This document shows positions 1-10,758 of a stretch of DNA of 64,000 nucleotides, in pieces (the stretch's first letter is position 1; each line of letters starts with the position of its first letter). Both the position numbers and the translations under genes were made by a program. Under the pieces are notes generated by a model. That model was given only the letters and a program-made list of their open reading frames with translations, had not been told where the DNA came from and did no database searches. The DNA is from Primulina eburnea (lineage: Eukaryota > Streptophyta > Magnoliopsida > Lamiales > Gesneriaceae). The stretch is from the NCBI RefSeq assembly GCF_022965805.1, contig NC_133101.1, positions 16,897,054 to 16,961,053 of the forward strand. The letters run 5' to 3'.

Positions 1-1741
1 CAACGCCTCTGACGCATGTTCAGCTCCTTCTGTGTAAAGAAATACTTGAGGCTCTTGTGGTCGGTAAAGATCTGGCACTTCTCTCCATACAAATAATGCC
101 TCCAGATCTTCAGGGCGAATACTACGGCTGCCAACTCTAGATCATGGGTGGGATAGTTCTTCTCGTGGATTTTCAGCTGTCGAGAAGCATATGCTATCAC
201 TTTCCCATGCTGCATCAATACTGCGCCAAGACCGAGCTTCGAAGCATCGGTATACAGAACAAACTCTCCGGGCCCTGACGGCATGGCCAAAACTGGTGCT
301 GAGATAAGAGCTTGCTTCAAAGTATCAAAGCTCTTCTGACAATCCTCGCTCCATACAAATTTCACATTCTTCTTGGTCAATGATGTGAGCGGAACTGCGA
401 TAGATGAAAACCCCTTGATGAACTTCCTGTAGTAACCTACTAAGCCAAGAAAGCTGCGAATCTCAGACGCATTCTGTGGCACAACCCAATCTCTGACCGC
501 TGCAACTTTTGCTGGGTCTACCTCAATACCACTGCTTGAAACAATATGGCCTAAGAACGCCACCTTCTCCAACCAGAATTCGCATTTACTGAACTTCGCG
601 AACAACTTATGCTTCTGCAAGGTCTGCAACACTGTGGTCAAATGTCGGCTGTGATCCTCTTGACTCTTGGAGTAGACGAGAATGTCGTCTATGAACACTA
701 TCACAAACTGGTCAAGATACGGCTGAAATACGCGATTCATGAGATCCATGAAGATCGCTGGCGCATTCGTCAGACCGAACGGCATCACAAGGAACTCATA
801 GTGACCATAACGAGTCTTGAAAGCAGTCTTGGAAACATCAGCATCCTTCACCCTCAACTGGTGATAACCGGAACGCAGATCAATCTTGGAGAAAATCGAA
901 GCTCCCTGCAACTGGTCAAACAAATCCTCGATCCTCGGAAGTGGGTATTTGTTCTTCACTGTAACCCTGTTCAATTCCCAGTAGTCAATGCAAAGTCTCA
1001 TAGAGCCATCCTTCTTCTTAACAAACAAGACTGGCGCGCCCCAAGGTGAGAAACTAGGGCGAATGAACTCCTTGTCAAGAAGTTCCTGAATCTGCTTCTT
1101 AAGCTCTGCCATCTCTGTCGGTGCAAGTCGGTACGGCGCCTTTGAGATAGGAACCGTACCTGGCATAAGCTCGATGGAAAACTCCACCTCTCTCTCGGGT
1201 GGCATACCAGAGACGTCTTCGGGAAAAACGTCTAAGAAATCTCTGACAATCGGAACATCTGAGGCTGACTGGCTAGGTTCCTCGGGGACTGATAAAAAGG
1301 TTGCTAGAAATGCCCGACACCCTCTATGCATGAGCTTCCTAGCCTGAATATAAGGAATAATGCGCGGTAAGGGAAAGTACCTGTCCGGCTCAAATAAGAA
1401 CTGCTCCATTCCTGGCGGTCGGACAAGAACAGATCTCCGCTGGAAGTCTATCAACACTCTATTCCTCAATAGCCAGTCCATCCCTAGGATGATGTCAAAT
1501 TCTGGCATCGGTAGCACGATCAGATCCGCATAAACAAGATTACCGTGCAGCTCAAGATCTATATCTCGGATAACATTGGTAGCTGCCATCTCCTCGCCTG
1601 ACGGCAATACTACTGAAAAGGATGTGTCTAGCCCAATGGTCTTGATCTTGAGAAAGTTTGCAAAGGCCTCCGAAATAAACGAGTGAGTGGCCCCTGAATC
1701 TATTAGGGCCTTGGTAGCGGAATCAGATATAAAAATTCTCC
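1..1741 (-). CDS. pol: Element A pol: protease, reverse transcriptase, RNase H (exon 2, open at left edge)
   Basis: I checked every codon of this frame and found no stop from the intron acceptor to base 1, about 580 codons. The order is as in Ty3/gypsy pol. The aspartic protease motif [12 protein letters not shown] lies near 1697-1662. Next come a linker typical of gypsy pol ([16 protein letters not shown]) and RT with [13 protein letters not shown] and the catalytic [13 protein letters not shown] near 710-672. RNase H follows with [14 protein letters not shown] near 260-220. One conserved RT position reads DYWELN instead of the usual DYRELN/DYRQLN, a CGG-to-TGG type change near 985. The protein would be made as gag-pol after intron removal. 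Integrase must lie left of the window. Confidence 0.88.
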
Positions 1742-1942
1742 CTGAAAGATCGGAACTCTAAGTTGAACCCAATAGCTACAAGAGTTAAACTTATAGGCAT
1801 GCAAAGGTCAAAGTTCTTCTAACTTAAATCCCCAAACTAATATTGAGCAGAGCATGCAATCCTATCGCAGTTCTAAGTTCAAATCTAAATCCCGATTCCC
1901 AAAACACGGAAATTCAAATAATAACTTAAAGCTTAAAAGTAC
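1742..1942 (-). other. Probable 201-bp spliceosomal intron between gag and protease of element A
   Basis: The gag zinc-knuckle frame ends in ...MLLTG at a GT donor (G|GTACTTTT at 1942) and meets an in-frame stop soon after. The protease frame begins just after an AG acceptor preceded by a pyrimidine-rich stretch (GATCTTTCAG ending at 1742). Removing exactly 1942-1742 joins both reading frames with correct phase (phase 1), across a boundary where related elements have continuous protein. The segment is AT-rich compared with its GC-richer flanks, as plant introns are. Splicing itself is inferred. The alternative is an insertion that happens to be bounded by GT-AG. Confidence 0.7.
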
Positions 1943-2568
1943 CTGTCAACAACATAGTCTCCGGGTTTGTTTCCGCGGCATGGAGAGCAAAAACTCTGCC
2001 TTGGGTAGGCAGATTCCTCTGAGGGCACTGCAGCAACATGTGGTCTGGACTGCCACATTTAAAACACTTTCCTGAGCCAGACATACATGCTCCAGGATGG
2101 CGGCGTGAGCACCTGGGACAGACTGGGTGCTCAAAAGTCCTCGGGGATGGGCGTCCTCGTTGCTGCTGCTGCTGCTGGCCTCTGTTTCTAGGCGGTCCAT
2201 GAAAAGGCCTCTTGTTCTGCTGCTGATGCTGATGAGGAGGAGGGCGGTGTGGTACCTGGACTGGGCGCTTGCCCTGGCGATCCCTCTCGATATCCCGCAG
2301 ATCCTGCTATGCGGCTAGAGCTTTGGAGACAGCAATCTCATAAGTAGTAGGGTCAGACACCCTAACATCACAGCGCAAGATCGGCCGTAGACCCACCAAG
2401 AAATGCATCATCTTGGCTCTGGCATCATTTGCGATCAGGAGCACAAAATGACAGCCCCTCTCGAACTTACGGATGAACTCCGTAACCGTCATATCTCCTT
2501 GCCTCAAGCTCATAAACTCAGTGGTCAACCTCGTGCGCACTTCCTCAGTAAAATATTTGGAGTAGAAA
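1943..2568 (-). pseudogene. gag: Element A gag, 3' portion with zinc knuckle (broken)
   Basis: This continues the gag reading frame right after the insertion point of element B. It contains the retrotransposon gag core (LRQGDMTVTEFIRKFERGC near 2505-2450), then a glutamine-rich, proline-rich linker coded by CAG/CTG-like repeats (2160-2240). Two cysteine clusters follow: CPRCSRRHPGAC near 2127-2092 and a canonical CCHC knuckle CFKCGSPDHMLLQC near 2070-2029. An in-frame TAG at 2309-2307, between the core and the linker, truncates the protein. The frame is otherwise open to the intron donor. Gag packages the element's RNA into virus-like particles. Confidence 0.85.
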
Positions 2569-3981
2569 TGTAGTAACCCGATTCCTAATTTGAGTTAATT
2601 ATTGGATTAATTATATTTCGGTGGGATCGGAAAGACCGAACCAGGTTCGGATCGTCCGAAGAAGGTTCGGATCATCCGAAGTGAGTTCGGACCGTCCGAG
2701 ACAGGTGGCTGGACACGTGGAATGGTTCTGGACACGTGGAAGGGTTCGGATCGTCCGATCAGGGTTCGGATCGTCCGAGCCAGGTGTCTGGACACGTGGA
2801 AGGGTTCGGATCGTTCGATCAAGACTCGGATCGTCCGGGACAGGTGGCTGTACTCATGGAAGACATGCAGGGTTCGGATCGTCCGAAGTGGGTTCGGATC
2901 GTCCGAAGTGTACCAGATCGGAGCTTCCGAAGTGGATCGGAGCGTCCGAACATTGGCTATAAATAGAGGCGCGAGGCTTCATTTGTGACTCGCCATTTCA
3001 GAGTATTCCAGAGCATTTCAGTCGTTTCTGACAGGTTCTAGTCTTTTTCCGAGGTTCGGGCACTAGCGGGGAGCTACTAGTGTTGTAGCGGAGCTGCGCT
3101 CTAGTTTGGAGCTAGCGGCACCAGTGGGCTGACTGCGGACGCAGGCGTGAGTCTAGGACTGATTGTTAGGATCTGCTGGTTTGAGGTACGAAAGTACTAT
3201 CCGAGATATCCTGGTCGAGTATACATTCTTATATGTGTTGCATGATTATGTGGTGCATTGATATATGTCATATGATGCATGCTATTATGTCACGTTTATT
3301 ACTGCATGTTGCATTTCATGTTGAGCCGTATCTCCTTCGAGATAGCCTTTACTGTTGAGCTGTATCTCTTTCGAGATAAGCTATATCTTGTGGGGCCGCT
3401 CAGCACTATCTTGTGGACGCATGGACACCGAGAGTACACAGTGGCCGACGGGTCGGGAGGGCTTCGGTGATCCGGGACATTTTAGGTCCACGTCTGATCT
3501 TGTAGTGGATGCAGTGACCCAGAGGAGTACCGCGCGGCACTATCCACTTGGCGCCTCTAGACTGAGCATTTTGAGATCCTTTGTTACTCCTGTTTCTTGA
3601 TTACCCTGGTATCATATCATAGCATGTGCATTTCATATAGGCTTGTATACTCATGCTTTTGTACTGGGCGTTCTTATCGCTCACGTCCTCGGTTTTGTTT
3701 ATCTTGGACACCCCATTCCCACGGGGCAGGCCTCAGGTTGGATGGCTCAGGAGGAGGAGGAGGACGTTGAGTAGCCGGTGGAGTTATTTATTCAGTACTC
3801 TTTGATTCGATATGGTTGTACCGTATACTTTCTTTTCATTCTGAGTTGTTATGGATTTTCGATGGGATTGTATAACTATCATTTGTTGACCTTTTCCGCT
3901 ATTATCTCTGATTGTTATTAATTAAGTTAAGTTGCATGCTTAGTTCTTGATTAGTAGGTGATTCTGGAACGGGTCACTACA
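2569..3981 (+). repeat. Element B 5' LTR
   Basis: The LTR begins TGTAGTAACCCG and ends GGGTCACTACA. It is directly preceded by TSD copy AGAAA (2564-2568). A TATA box, TATAAATA, lies at 2958-2965, so U3 is about the first 420 bp and transcription should start near 2990. U3 is dominated by the TCGGA-N3-TCCGA palindrome array listed separately. R/U5 contains a duplicated CTATCTC-CTTCGAGATAG-like motif near 3325-3385. Confidence 0.97.
2648..2951 (+). promoter_or_regulatory. Palindrome array plus G-boxes upstream of TATA in element B U3
   Basis: I count eleven copies of the 13-bp motif TCGGATCGTCCGA (TCGGA-N3-TCCGA, some with one or two changes) between 2648 and 2951. Three CACGTG G-boxes lie among them at 2714-2719, 2733-2738 and 2793-2798. 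The array ends only a few bases before the TATA box at 2958. Position and repeated dyad symmetry suggest an enhancer of dimer-binding sites. The array is repeated in the 3' LTR at 8730-9033. Which factor would bind is unknown. Confidence 0.75.
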
Positions 3982-3985
3982 TTTA

Positions 3986-3997
3986 TGGTATCAGAGC
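3986..3997 (+). other. Element B primer-binding site (initiator tRNA-Met)
   Basis: TGGTATCAGAGC lies four bases after the 5' LTR. It is complementary to the 3' end of plant initiator tRNA-Met and is where minus-strand DNA synthesis is primed. Confidence 0.95.
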
Positions 3998-4079
3998 ATG
4001 CTTACGATTTTGGGATATAGATTCTGTTTTGGGATTTTCGTTGACCATTTTACCATTTTCCCCATTCTATCTTGTAGCG

Positions 4080-4412
4080 ATGGCTGACCACTTTGGTGAT
4101 GAGAGTAGTCAGGGAAGTGTAGGTCGTTGGGGTGACCAGGACGATCGTAGGCGTCATCGTGAACATCGTCATCGTCGGGATGGTCCTAGGCGTTTTGATT
4201 TGCACCGTTTCATTCAGATGGGGCCTAAGCCTTTAGTCGGCGGTGAGACTCCCGATGATGCTGAGGATTGGTTAGAGCGCATGGAGAGTTGTTTCCGTGC
4301 ATTCCAGTGCACCGAGGAGCAGCAGATGGAGACCCTTAGTTTTCTTCTCGAAGGCCGTGCAGCGCAAGTGGTGGCGATCGACTTCTGCGCCGATAGTCCA
4401 GTCTCAGGGTAG
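4080..4412 (+). pseudogene. gag: Element B gag, N-terminal part (frame breaks near 4368)
   Basis: The chosen start ATG at 4080 gives MADHFGDESSQ, a usual kind of chromovirus gag start. An upstream in-frame ATG at 4029 only adds hydrophobic leader-like residues. The acidic and arginine-rich N-terminus leads into the gag core ([19 protein letters not shown], then [11 protein letters not shown]). Near 4367-4371 the conserved protein continues in the next frame (WWRSTSAP...), while this frame stops at 4410-4412. The simplest reading is one extra base. Because the element is otherwise almost intact, a recent mutation, an assembly error or true +1 frameshifting all remain possible. Confidence 0.85.
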
Positions 4413-7400
4413 GGTGACTTGGGCCGATTTTCGTGCAGCTTTCATGCAGCTGTATTTTCCTCCAGCCCTTCGCCAGGCAAAGACGATTGAGCTCCTGAAT
4501 CTTAAGCAGGGGAGTATGTCTGTTGATGAATATCAGCAGAAGTTCTTCGAGTTGTTACCCTTTGCCCCTCATATCAGTGGCAGTTCTGAGGCCAAGTATG
4601 ACCATTTTCTCCAGGGTCTTAACCAGGAGATTTTTGATCGAGTCACTGTCTGTGATAATCCTACTTCTTATGATGGGTTAGTGAACCGGTGTCGCCAGGC
4701 AGAGATCAGTCTCCAGCGTGGTAGGGCTATTCTTTCTTCTAGACCTCCGAGTACTTTGAGCCCTCGATCTCAGTCTTTCAAGAAATCTGGTTCTTCTTCT
4801 TCTGGATCTGGATCACGGTCTAGCAGTGTTTTCCGCTTTGGTAAGAAGAAGGTTTCTTGTGTGCATTGTGGGAAGAACCATCCATCGGAGCAATGCCGAT
4901 CAGCCGCGGGAGCTTGTTTTCAGTGCGGAGAGATGGGTCATCTCAAGAAGAATTGCCCTCAGTTGCGAGGTGGAGCAGGATCTGGTTCCGGATCTCAGAC
5001 GACTGTTCAGCAGAGGAGGCAGGGTCAGGCAGTGGGTAGTTCAAATCTTAGACCTCGTGCCCAAGGTCAGGTTTTTGCGCTGAACCAGGATCAGGCTGCA
5101 GATGAGACAGAGAGAGTCATAGCAGGTACTTTTCGTTTATGCGGTATTCCTGCTTTTGTTCTTATTGATACCGGAGCATCACATTCATTCATTTCTGCAC
5201 GATTTGTTAAGCGTCATAAGTTACCGTATGTTTCTCTAGACGTCATTCTTTCTGTTTCTACTCCGATGGGTCATTCGGTGTTAGCGAAGCGTCTAGTGAT
5301 GGGTTGTCCCTTAGATTTTGAGGGTAACGAATTGATTGCGAATCTCATGATCCTGGAGATGGAGGATTTTGATTGTATTCTAGGTATAGACCTATTGACT
5401 ATCTACCGAGCTACCGTGGATTGTTACCAGAAGCTTGTTCAGTTTCGTACGACTGAGAGCTCTAGTTGGTTTTTCTATGGTGAGGGAGCGCGACCTCCGA
5501 TGCCAGTGGTATCTGCTCTGAAAGCCTGTCGTGCTTTAGAGGCGGGCGGAGAAGGCTACCTCATCTATGCGATTGATTCCTCCACAGGTAGTGTTGGTAT
5601 AGATGATATTCCAGTGGTTTGTGAATTTCCTGATGTTTTTCCAGATGAGATTCCTGGTTTCCCTCCAGTTAGAGAGGTGGAATTTGGCATTGAGTTAATG
5701 CCAGGGACTGCACCGATTTCTCGTGCCCCCTATCGTCTTGCTCCATCAGAGATGAGAGAATTGAAGCAGCAATTACAGGATCTTCTTGATAAAGGTTATA
5801 TTCGCCCGAGTGTTTCACCTTGGGGAGCTCCAGTCTTGTTTGTCAAGAAGAAAGATGGATCCATGCGATTGCGCATTGATTATCGCCAGCTGAATCGAGT
5901 GACGATCAAAAACAAGTATCCATTACCTCGTATCGATGATTTGTTCGATCAGCTTCAGGGTACCTCTGTTTACTCCAAGATTGACTTGCGATCGGGTTAT
6001 CATCAGATGAGAGTCAGAGATGATGATATTTCCAAGACTGCATTTCGTACGCGATATGGGCATTACGAGTTTCTAGTTATGCCATTTGGATTGACGAATG
6101 CGCCAGCAGTGTTCATGGATCTGATGAATCGAGTCTTTCGGGATTTTCTAGATCAGTTTGTTGTGGTTTTCATCGACGATATCTTGATTTATTCTCACAG
6201 TGTGGAAGAGCATATCCAGCACTTGAGGATTGTGTTGCAGATTCTTCGCGAGAAGCAATTGTATGCTAAGCTGAGTAAGTGCGAGTTCTGGATTGATCGT
6301 GTAGTATTCCTTGGTCATGTGATTTCCAAGGAAGGAATTTCTGTGGATCCCAGCAAGATCGAAGCAGTGCTGAATTGGTCACGTCCTACGACGGTGGCTG
6401 AGATCCGCAGTTTTCTAGGTCTGGCAGGGTATTATCGTCGCTTCATCGTGAATTTCTCTCAGGTAGCTAGACCATTGACGCAACTTACTCGGAAGGATGT
6501 TCCATTTGAGTGGTCATCTGAGTGCGAAGATAGTTTCAGAGAGCTTCGTCGACTTCTGACTTCTGCACCTGTTTTGGCGTTACCGTCAGGATCTGATGGT
6601 TTCAGTGTTTACACCGATGCCTCTTTTCAAGGCTTAGGGTGTGTGTTGACACAGAATGATCATGTGATCGCTTACGCATCCAGGCAGTTGAAACCTCACG
6701 AGGAAAAGTATCCTATCCATGATCTAGAACTAGCTGCTATTGTGTTTGCGCTAAAAATCTGGCGTCATTACTTGTACGGGGTTAAGTTTGAAATTTTTAC
6801 TGATCATAAGAGTCTGAAGTATCTGTTCACTCAGGCTGAGTTGAACATGAGACAACGTCGTTGGATGGATCTACTTAAAGATTATGACTGCGAGATCAAA
6901 TACCATCCAGGCTCTGCGAATCTCACAGCCGATGCTCTTAGTCGCAAGGTGAGAGTCTCTGCACTTCAGACCAGTGCTATGATTAGTACTATCCAGGATT
7001 GTTGTTCGTTGGGGTTTAATTTCAAACATCGGAAAGGTATGGAGAGCATTCGTGTTGCTACCATTCTATCTGAGCCAGCTTTGTTCGCTCGGATTCGAGA
7101 TGCTCAGATGTCTGATCTCAAGACTCAGAGATTAGCTCGGTTGGCTGGTGGAGATAGCAATTTCCATTATCAGTCTAATGGTCTTCTGTGTTTGTCTGAT
7201 CGAGTTGTGGTACCAGAGGATGATACTTTAAGGGAAGAGATCTTGGCTCAGGCTCATCGAAGCAAGTTGAGTGTCCATCCGGGAAGCAACAAGATGTATA
7301 AAGATTTGAGGACACGATTTTGGTGGAAAGGGATGAAGCGCAGTGTTTATCAGTTTGTTTCCAAGTGTCTTGTTTGTCAGCAGGTTAAGGCAGAGCACCG

Positions 7401-8499
7401 TCGACCGGGAGGATTATTGCTGAACTTACCTATTCCTGAATGGAAGTGGGAGCATATTGCGATGGACTTCATTACTCACTTACCATTGTCTTCGAGGAAT
7501 AGTGATGCTATTTGGGTAGTGGTGGATCGACTCACCAAGTCTGCTCATTTTCTGCCATATAACCGTGATTTCACTTTCGATCGTATGGCTCGCTTGTATA
7601 TTCAAGAGATTTTACGTTTGCATGGAGTGCCTGTCAGTATTGTTAGTGATAGAGATCCTCGTTTTACCTCACGATTTTGGGGTAGTTTCCAGTCGGCATT
7701 GGGTACTTCATTAAGTTTAAGTACGGCTTATCATCCAGAGACCGACGGTCAGACAGAGAGGACTATCCGTACACTTGAGGATATGATGCGAGCTTGTGTT
7801 ATGGATTTCGGAACCGCTTGGCAGGATCATTTGCCTTTGATTGAGTTCGCGTACAACAACAGCTATCATCGTAGTATTGGTATGGCACCATTTGAGGCGT
7901 TGTATGGGCGACGTTGTCGTACTCCATTATTTTGGGATGAAGTTGGGGAACGACATGTTGAGGGACCGGAGTTAGTCCAGCAGGCTATTGATAACGTTGC
8001 AGTAATCAAGAAACGGATTAAGATCGCGCAGGATCGACAGGCTAGTTATGCGAACACCAAGCGGCGACCTCTTTATTTTCAGCCAGGGGAGAAAGTGTTT
8101 CTTCGAGTTTCGCCTTTTCGCAGGATTTTGAGATTTGGTCTTAAGGGTAAGCTGTCTCCGAGATTTATTGGTCCATTTGAAATATTGGAAAGCGTGGGAG
8201 ATTTGGCTTACAGACTTGCATTGCCGCCGTACCTATCAAGTATTCACGATGTGTTCCACGTATCTTTGTTGAGACGATATGTAGCAGATGAGTCTCACAT
8301 CTTGCATCCATCTGAAGTTCAACTAAATACGGATTTGTCTTACGTGGAACGACCAGTGCGGATTCTCGACCGCAAAGACAAGGTGTTGCGGAATAAGATC
8401 ATTCCTCTTGTCTTAGTTCAGTGGCAGCGCAGAGGCACTGAAGAAGCCACTTGGGAGCTAGAGAGTCGTATGCGTTCGGAGCATCCAGAGCTCTTTTGA
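4297..8499 (+). CDS. gag-pol: Element B gag C-terminus plus pol polyprotein (1400 codons)
   Basis: The open frame carries everything after the gag frame change. Real protein probably begins near 4370; the ATG at 4297 is out of context. Approximate residues: gag core 35-140; a [13 protein letters not shown] cluster ~188-200; CCHC knuckle [14 protein letters not shown] ~206-220; protease [12 protein letters not shown] ~289; RT ~505-680 with FIDDILIYS ~625-633; RNase H starting at [13 protein letters not shown] ~770; HHCC integrase zinc finger ~990-1030; and integrase catalytic residues in AMDFIT ~1055, VSDRDPRF ~1118 and TDGQTE, with 35 residues between the last two acids (D-35-E). The C-terminal ~55 residues, with [18 protein letters not shown], are a chromodomain of the chromovirus type, thought to guide integration to marked chromatin. 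No internal stop is present. Confidence 0.95.
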   Translation: MHSSAPRSSRWRPLVFFSKAVQRKWWRSTSAPIVQSQGRVTWADFRAAFMQLYFPPALRQAKTIELLNLKQGSMSVDEYQQKFFELLPFAPHISGSSEAKYDHFLQGLNQEIFDRVTVCDNPTSYDGLVNRCRQAEISLQRGRAILSSRPPSTLSPRSQSFKKSGSSSSGSGSRSSSVFRFGKKKVSCVHCGKNHPSEQCRSAAGACFQCGEMGHLKKNCPQLRGGAGSGSGSQTTVQQRRQGQAVGSSNLRPRAQGQVFALNQDQAADETERVIAGTFRLCGIPAFVLIDTGASHSFISARFVKRHKLPYVSLDVILSVSTPMGHSVLAKRLVMGCPLDFEGNELIANLMILEMEDFDCILGIDLLTIYRATVDCYQKLVQFRTTESSSWFFYGEGARPPMPVVSALKACRALEAGGEGYLIYAIDSSTGSVGIDDIPVVCEFPDVFPDEIPGFPPVREVEFGIELMPGTAPISRAPYRLAPSEMRELKQQLQDLLDKGYIRPSVSPWGAPVLFVKKKDGSMRLRIDYRQLNRVTIKNKYPLPRIDDLFDQLQGTSVYSKIDLRSGYHQMRVRDDDISKTAFRTRYGHYEFLVMPFGLTNAPAVFMDLMNRVFRDFLDQFVVVFIDDILIYSHSVEEHIQHLRIVLQILREKQLYAKLSKCEFWIDRVVFLGHVISKEGISVDPSKIEAVLNWSRPTTVAEIRSFLGLAGYYRRFIVNFSQVARPLTQLTRKDVPFEWSSECEDSFRELRRLLTSAPVLALPSGSDGFSVYTDASFQGLGCVLTQNDHVIAYASRQLKPHEEKYPIHDLELAAIVFALKIWRHYLYGVKFEIFTDHKSLKYLFTQAELNMRQRRWMDLLKDYDCEIKYHPGSANLTADALSRKVRVSALQTSAMISTIQDCCSLGFNFKHRKGMESIRVATILSEPALFARIRDAQMSDLKTQRLARLAGGDSNFHYQSNGLLCLSDRVVVPEDDTLREEILAQAHRSKLSVHPGSNKMYKDLRTRFWWKGMKRSVYQFVSKCLVCQQVKAEHRRPGGLLLNLPIPEWKWEHIAMDFITHLPLSSRNSDAIWVVVDRLTKSAHFLPYNRDFTFDRMARLYIQEILRLHGVPVSIVSDRDPRFTSRFWGSFQSALGTSLSLSTAYHPETDGQTERTIRTLEDMMRACVMDFGTAWQDHLPLIEFAYNNSYHRSIGMAPFEALYGRRCRTPLFWDEVGERHVEGPELVQQAIDNVAVIKKRIKIAQDRQASYANTKRRPLYFQPGEKVFLRVSPFRRILRFGLKGKLSPRFIGPFEILESVGDLAYRLALPPYLSSIHDVFHVSLLRRYVADESHILHPSEVQLNTDLSYVERPVRILDRKDKVLRNKIIPLVLVQWQRRGTEEATWELESRMRSEHPELF

Positions 8500-8614
8500 G
8501 TTATGCTTTGTATATGTTTGTGTTTTCAGTTGTAATCGAAATATCAGTTGTATTCAACAACCATTGAGATGTAATAACGATGTTGTTATTTCGTTTTGTT
8601 CATCCTCTAAGCCT

Positions 8615-8650
8615 GATTTCGAGGACGAAATCTTTTTAAGGGAGGGAGAA
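8615..8650 (+). other. Conserved small hairpin and polypurine tract of element B
   Basis: GATTTCGAGGACGAAATC at 8615-8632 is a 7-bp inverted repeat with a 4-base loop. It is followed by the purine run AAGGGAGGGAGAA directly before the 3' LTR, the usual primer for plus-strand DNA. The same hairpin stands in a matching place in element H (34663-34680). Confidence 0.85.
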
Positions 8651-10063
8651 TGTAGTAACCCGATTCCTAATTTGAGTTAATTATTGGATTAATTATATTT
8701 CGGTGGGATCGGAAAGACCGAACCAGGTTCGGATCGTCCGAAGAAGGTTCGGATCATCCGAAGTGAGTTCGGACCGTCCGAGACAGGTGGCTGGACACGT
8801 GGAAGGGTTCTGGACACGTGGAAGGGTTCGGATCGTCCGATCAGGGTTCGGATCGTCCGAGCCAGGTGTCTGGACACGTGGAAGGGTTCGGATCGTCCGA
8901 TCAAGACTCGGATCGTCCGGGACAGGTGGCTGTACTCGTGGAAGACATGCAGGGTTCGGATCGTCCGAAGTGGGTTCGGATCGTCCGAAGTGTACCAGAT
9001 CGGAGCTTCCGAAGTGGATCGGAGCGTCCGAACATTGGCTATAAATAGAGGCGCGAGGCTTCATTTGTGACTCGCCATTTCAGAGTATTCCAGAGCATTT
9101 CAGTCGTTTCTGACAGGTTCTAGTCTTTTTCCGAGGTTCGGGCACTAGCGGGGAGCTACTAGTGTTGTAGCGGAGCTGCGCTCTAGTTTGGAGCTAGCGG
9201 CACCAGTGGGCTGACTGCGGACGCAGGCGTGAGTCTAGGACTGATTGTTAGGATCTGCTGGTTTGAGGTACGAAAGTACTATCCGAGATATCCTGGTCGA
9301 GTATACATTCTTATATGTGTTGCATGATTATGTGGTGCATTGATATATGTCATATGATGCATGCTATTATGTCACGTTTATTACTGCATGTTGCATTTCA
9401 TGTTGAGCCGTATCTCCTTCGAGATAGCCTTTACTGTTGAGCTGTATCTCTTTCGAGATAAGCTATATCTTGTGGGGCCGCTCAGCCCTATCTTGTGGAC
9501 GCATGGACACCGAGAGTACACAGTGGCCGACGGGTCGGGAGGGCTTCGGTGATCCGGGACATTTTAGGTCCACGTCTGATCTTGTAGTGGATGCAGTGAC
9601 CCAGAGGAGTACCGCGCGGCACTATCCACTTGGCGCCTCTAGACTGAGCATTTTGAGATCCTTTGTTACTCCTGTTTCTTGATTACCCTGGTATCATATC
9701 ATAGCATGTGCATTTCATATAGGCTTGTATACTCATGCTTTTGTACTGGGCGTTCTTATCGCTCACGTCCTCGGTTTTGTTTATCTTGGACACCCCATTC
9801 CCACGGGGCAGGCCTCAGGTTGGATGGCTCAGGAGGAGGAGGAGGACGTTGAGTAGCCGGTGGAGTTATTTATTCAGTACTCTTTGATTCGATATGGTTG
9901 TACCGTATACTTTCTTTTCATTCTGAGTTGTTATGGATTTTCGATGGGATTGTATAACTATCATTTGTTGACCTTTTCCGCTATTATCTCTGATTGTTAT
10001 TAATTAAGTTAAGTTGCATGCTTAGTTCTTGATTAGTAGGTGATTCTGGAACGGGTCACTACA
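8651..10063 (+). repeat. Element B 3' LTR
   Basis: It is 1413 bp, the same length as the 5' LTR and nearly identical to it. TATA box at 9040-9047 and the palindrome array at 8730-9033 are preserved. TSD copy AGAAA follows at 10064-10068, after which element A's gag resumes. Confidence 0.97.
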
Positions 10064-10516
10064 AGAAAACCTCCGTGAAGCGTGTCCATGTCAGCGTAGC
10101 CAAGTTCAGGGCTACTGACGCTCCTTCCCACCATAAGCGGGCATCTCCACTGAACAGATAGGTGGCACATCGGACTCTGTCTGCATCTCCAAGCTCCATG
10201 AACTCGAAGATAACCTCGAGGGATTTGACCCATCCCTCGGCAATCATGGGGTCAGAAGTCCCAGAAAACTCCTTCGGACGCATCTTCATAAACCTCTCAT
10301 AGACAGCCTCGGGCTCTGTCGGCCTGGCTGCGGCAGCAACAACGGCATGTTCCCCGCAAACTGTGCGAAGAACTGCATCATCCCAGCTAGCATCCGGGCA
10401 TTCATATCAGGCGGAGGGGGTGGAGGTAAGTCTTCCTCCCGCCTACATTCCTCACCGTCCTCATGACAGCGCTCCTCGCCACCTCTCGGGCGTCCAACCT
10501 GGCGTCTAGGGGGCAT
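10064..10516 (-). pseudogene. gag: Element A gag, N-terminal portion (frameshifted, cut by element B)
   Basis: Gag starts with MPPRRQVGRPRGG at 10516, an N-terminus common in plant chromoviruses. A proline run and a hydrophobic stretch follow. Near 10345-10353 the reading frame changes by one base. The conserved core continues in the other frame (FSGTSDPMIAEGWVKSLEVI, LGDADRVRCATYLFSGDA) until element B's insertion at 10068/10064. The rest is at 2568-1943. With the frameshift, the interruption and the downstream stop, no full gag can be made. Confidence 0.85.
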
Positions 10517-10744
10517 ACTGTTCAAAACATAACCCATACGTAACTAACATGCATAATTCCATAACTTATTCAAATTTAAATACTGAACGATAAAAATCTG
10601 GACGTAATATATATTTCATGAAGACATGCTGTTAAATAATCCATGCTTTAAATAAAATGCTGTAATGTAAAACTTACAGACCGAAAACGTGGCTTCGTGA
10701 GTTTCTCGTGGTCAGTAGTAGTGTAACCCTTTACAAGAACATAG

Positions 10745-10756
10745 GCTCTGATACCA
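10745..10756 (-). other. Element A primer-binding site (initiator tRNA-Met)
   Basis: The plus strand reads GCTCTGATACCA, so the minus strand gives TGGTATCAGAGC, two bases inside the LTR end at 10759. It fixes the element's orientation and the LTR boundary. Confidence 0.93.
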
Positions 10757-10758
10757 AC

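Larger units (their letters stand above)
2569..10063 (+). mobile_element. Element B: complete young Ty3/gypsy chromovirus (Tekay/Del-like)
   Basis: This is a full 7495-bp element with two 1413-bp LTRs (TG...CA), an initiator-Met PBS, gag-pol and a PPT. The flanking 5-bp TSD is AGAAA (2564-2568 and 10064-10068), and it interrupts element A's gag. By eye the LTRs differ at only four sites, near 2723, 2815, 2854 and 3407 in the 5' copy, about 0.3%. This is one of the youngest insertions in the window. Pol is a single open frame, but gag has a one-base frame change near 4368. Proteins would therefore need a frameshift or be supplied by another copy. The pol order (PR-RT-RH-IN-chromodomain) and chromodomain-like tail support a chromovirus. 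Confidence 0.97.

Noticed and set aside
609..1049. Open frame of 146 codons on the plus strand
   Set aside because: It is antisense to the fully open, conserved RT frame of element A and has no recognisable domain.
2621..2988. Overlapping open frames rich in GSSxxGSDRP repeats, also near 8690-9064
   Set aside because: They are translations of the TCGGATCGTCCGA palindrome array in U3 in several frames and both strands, so an artefact of the repeat.
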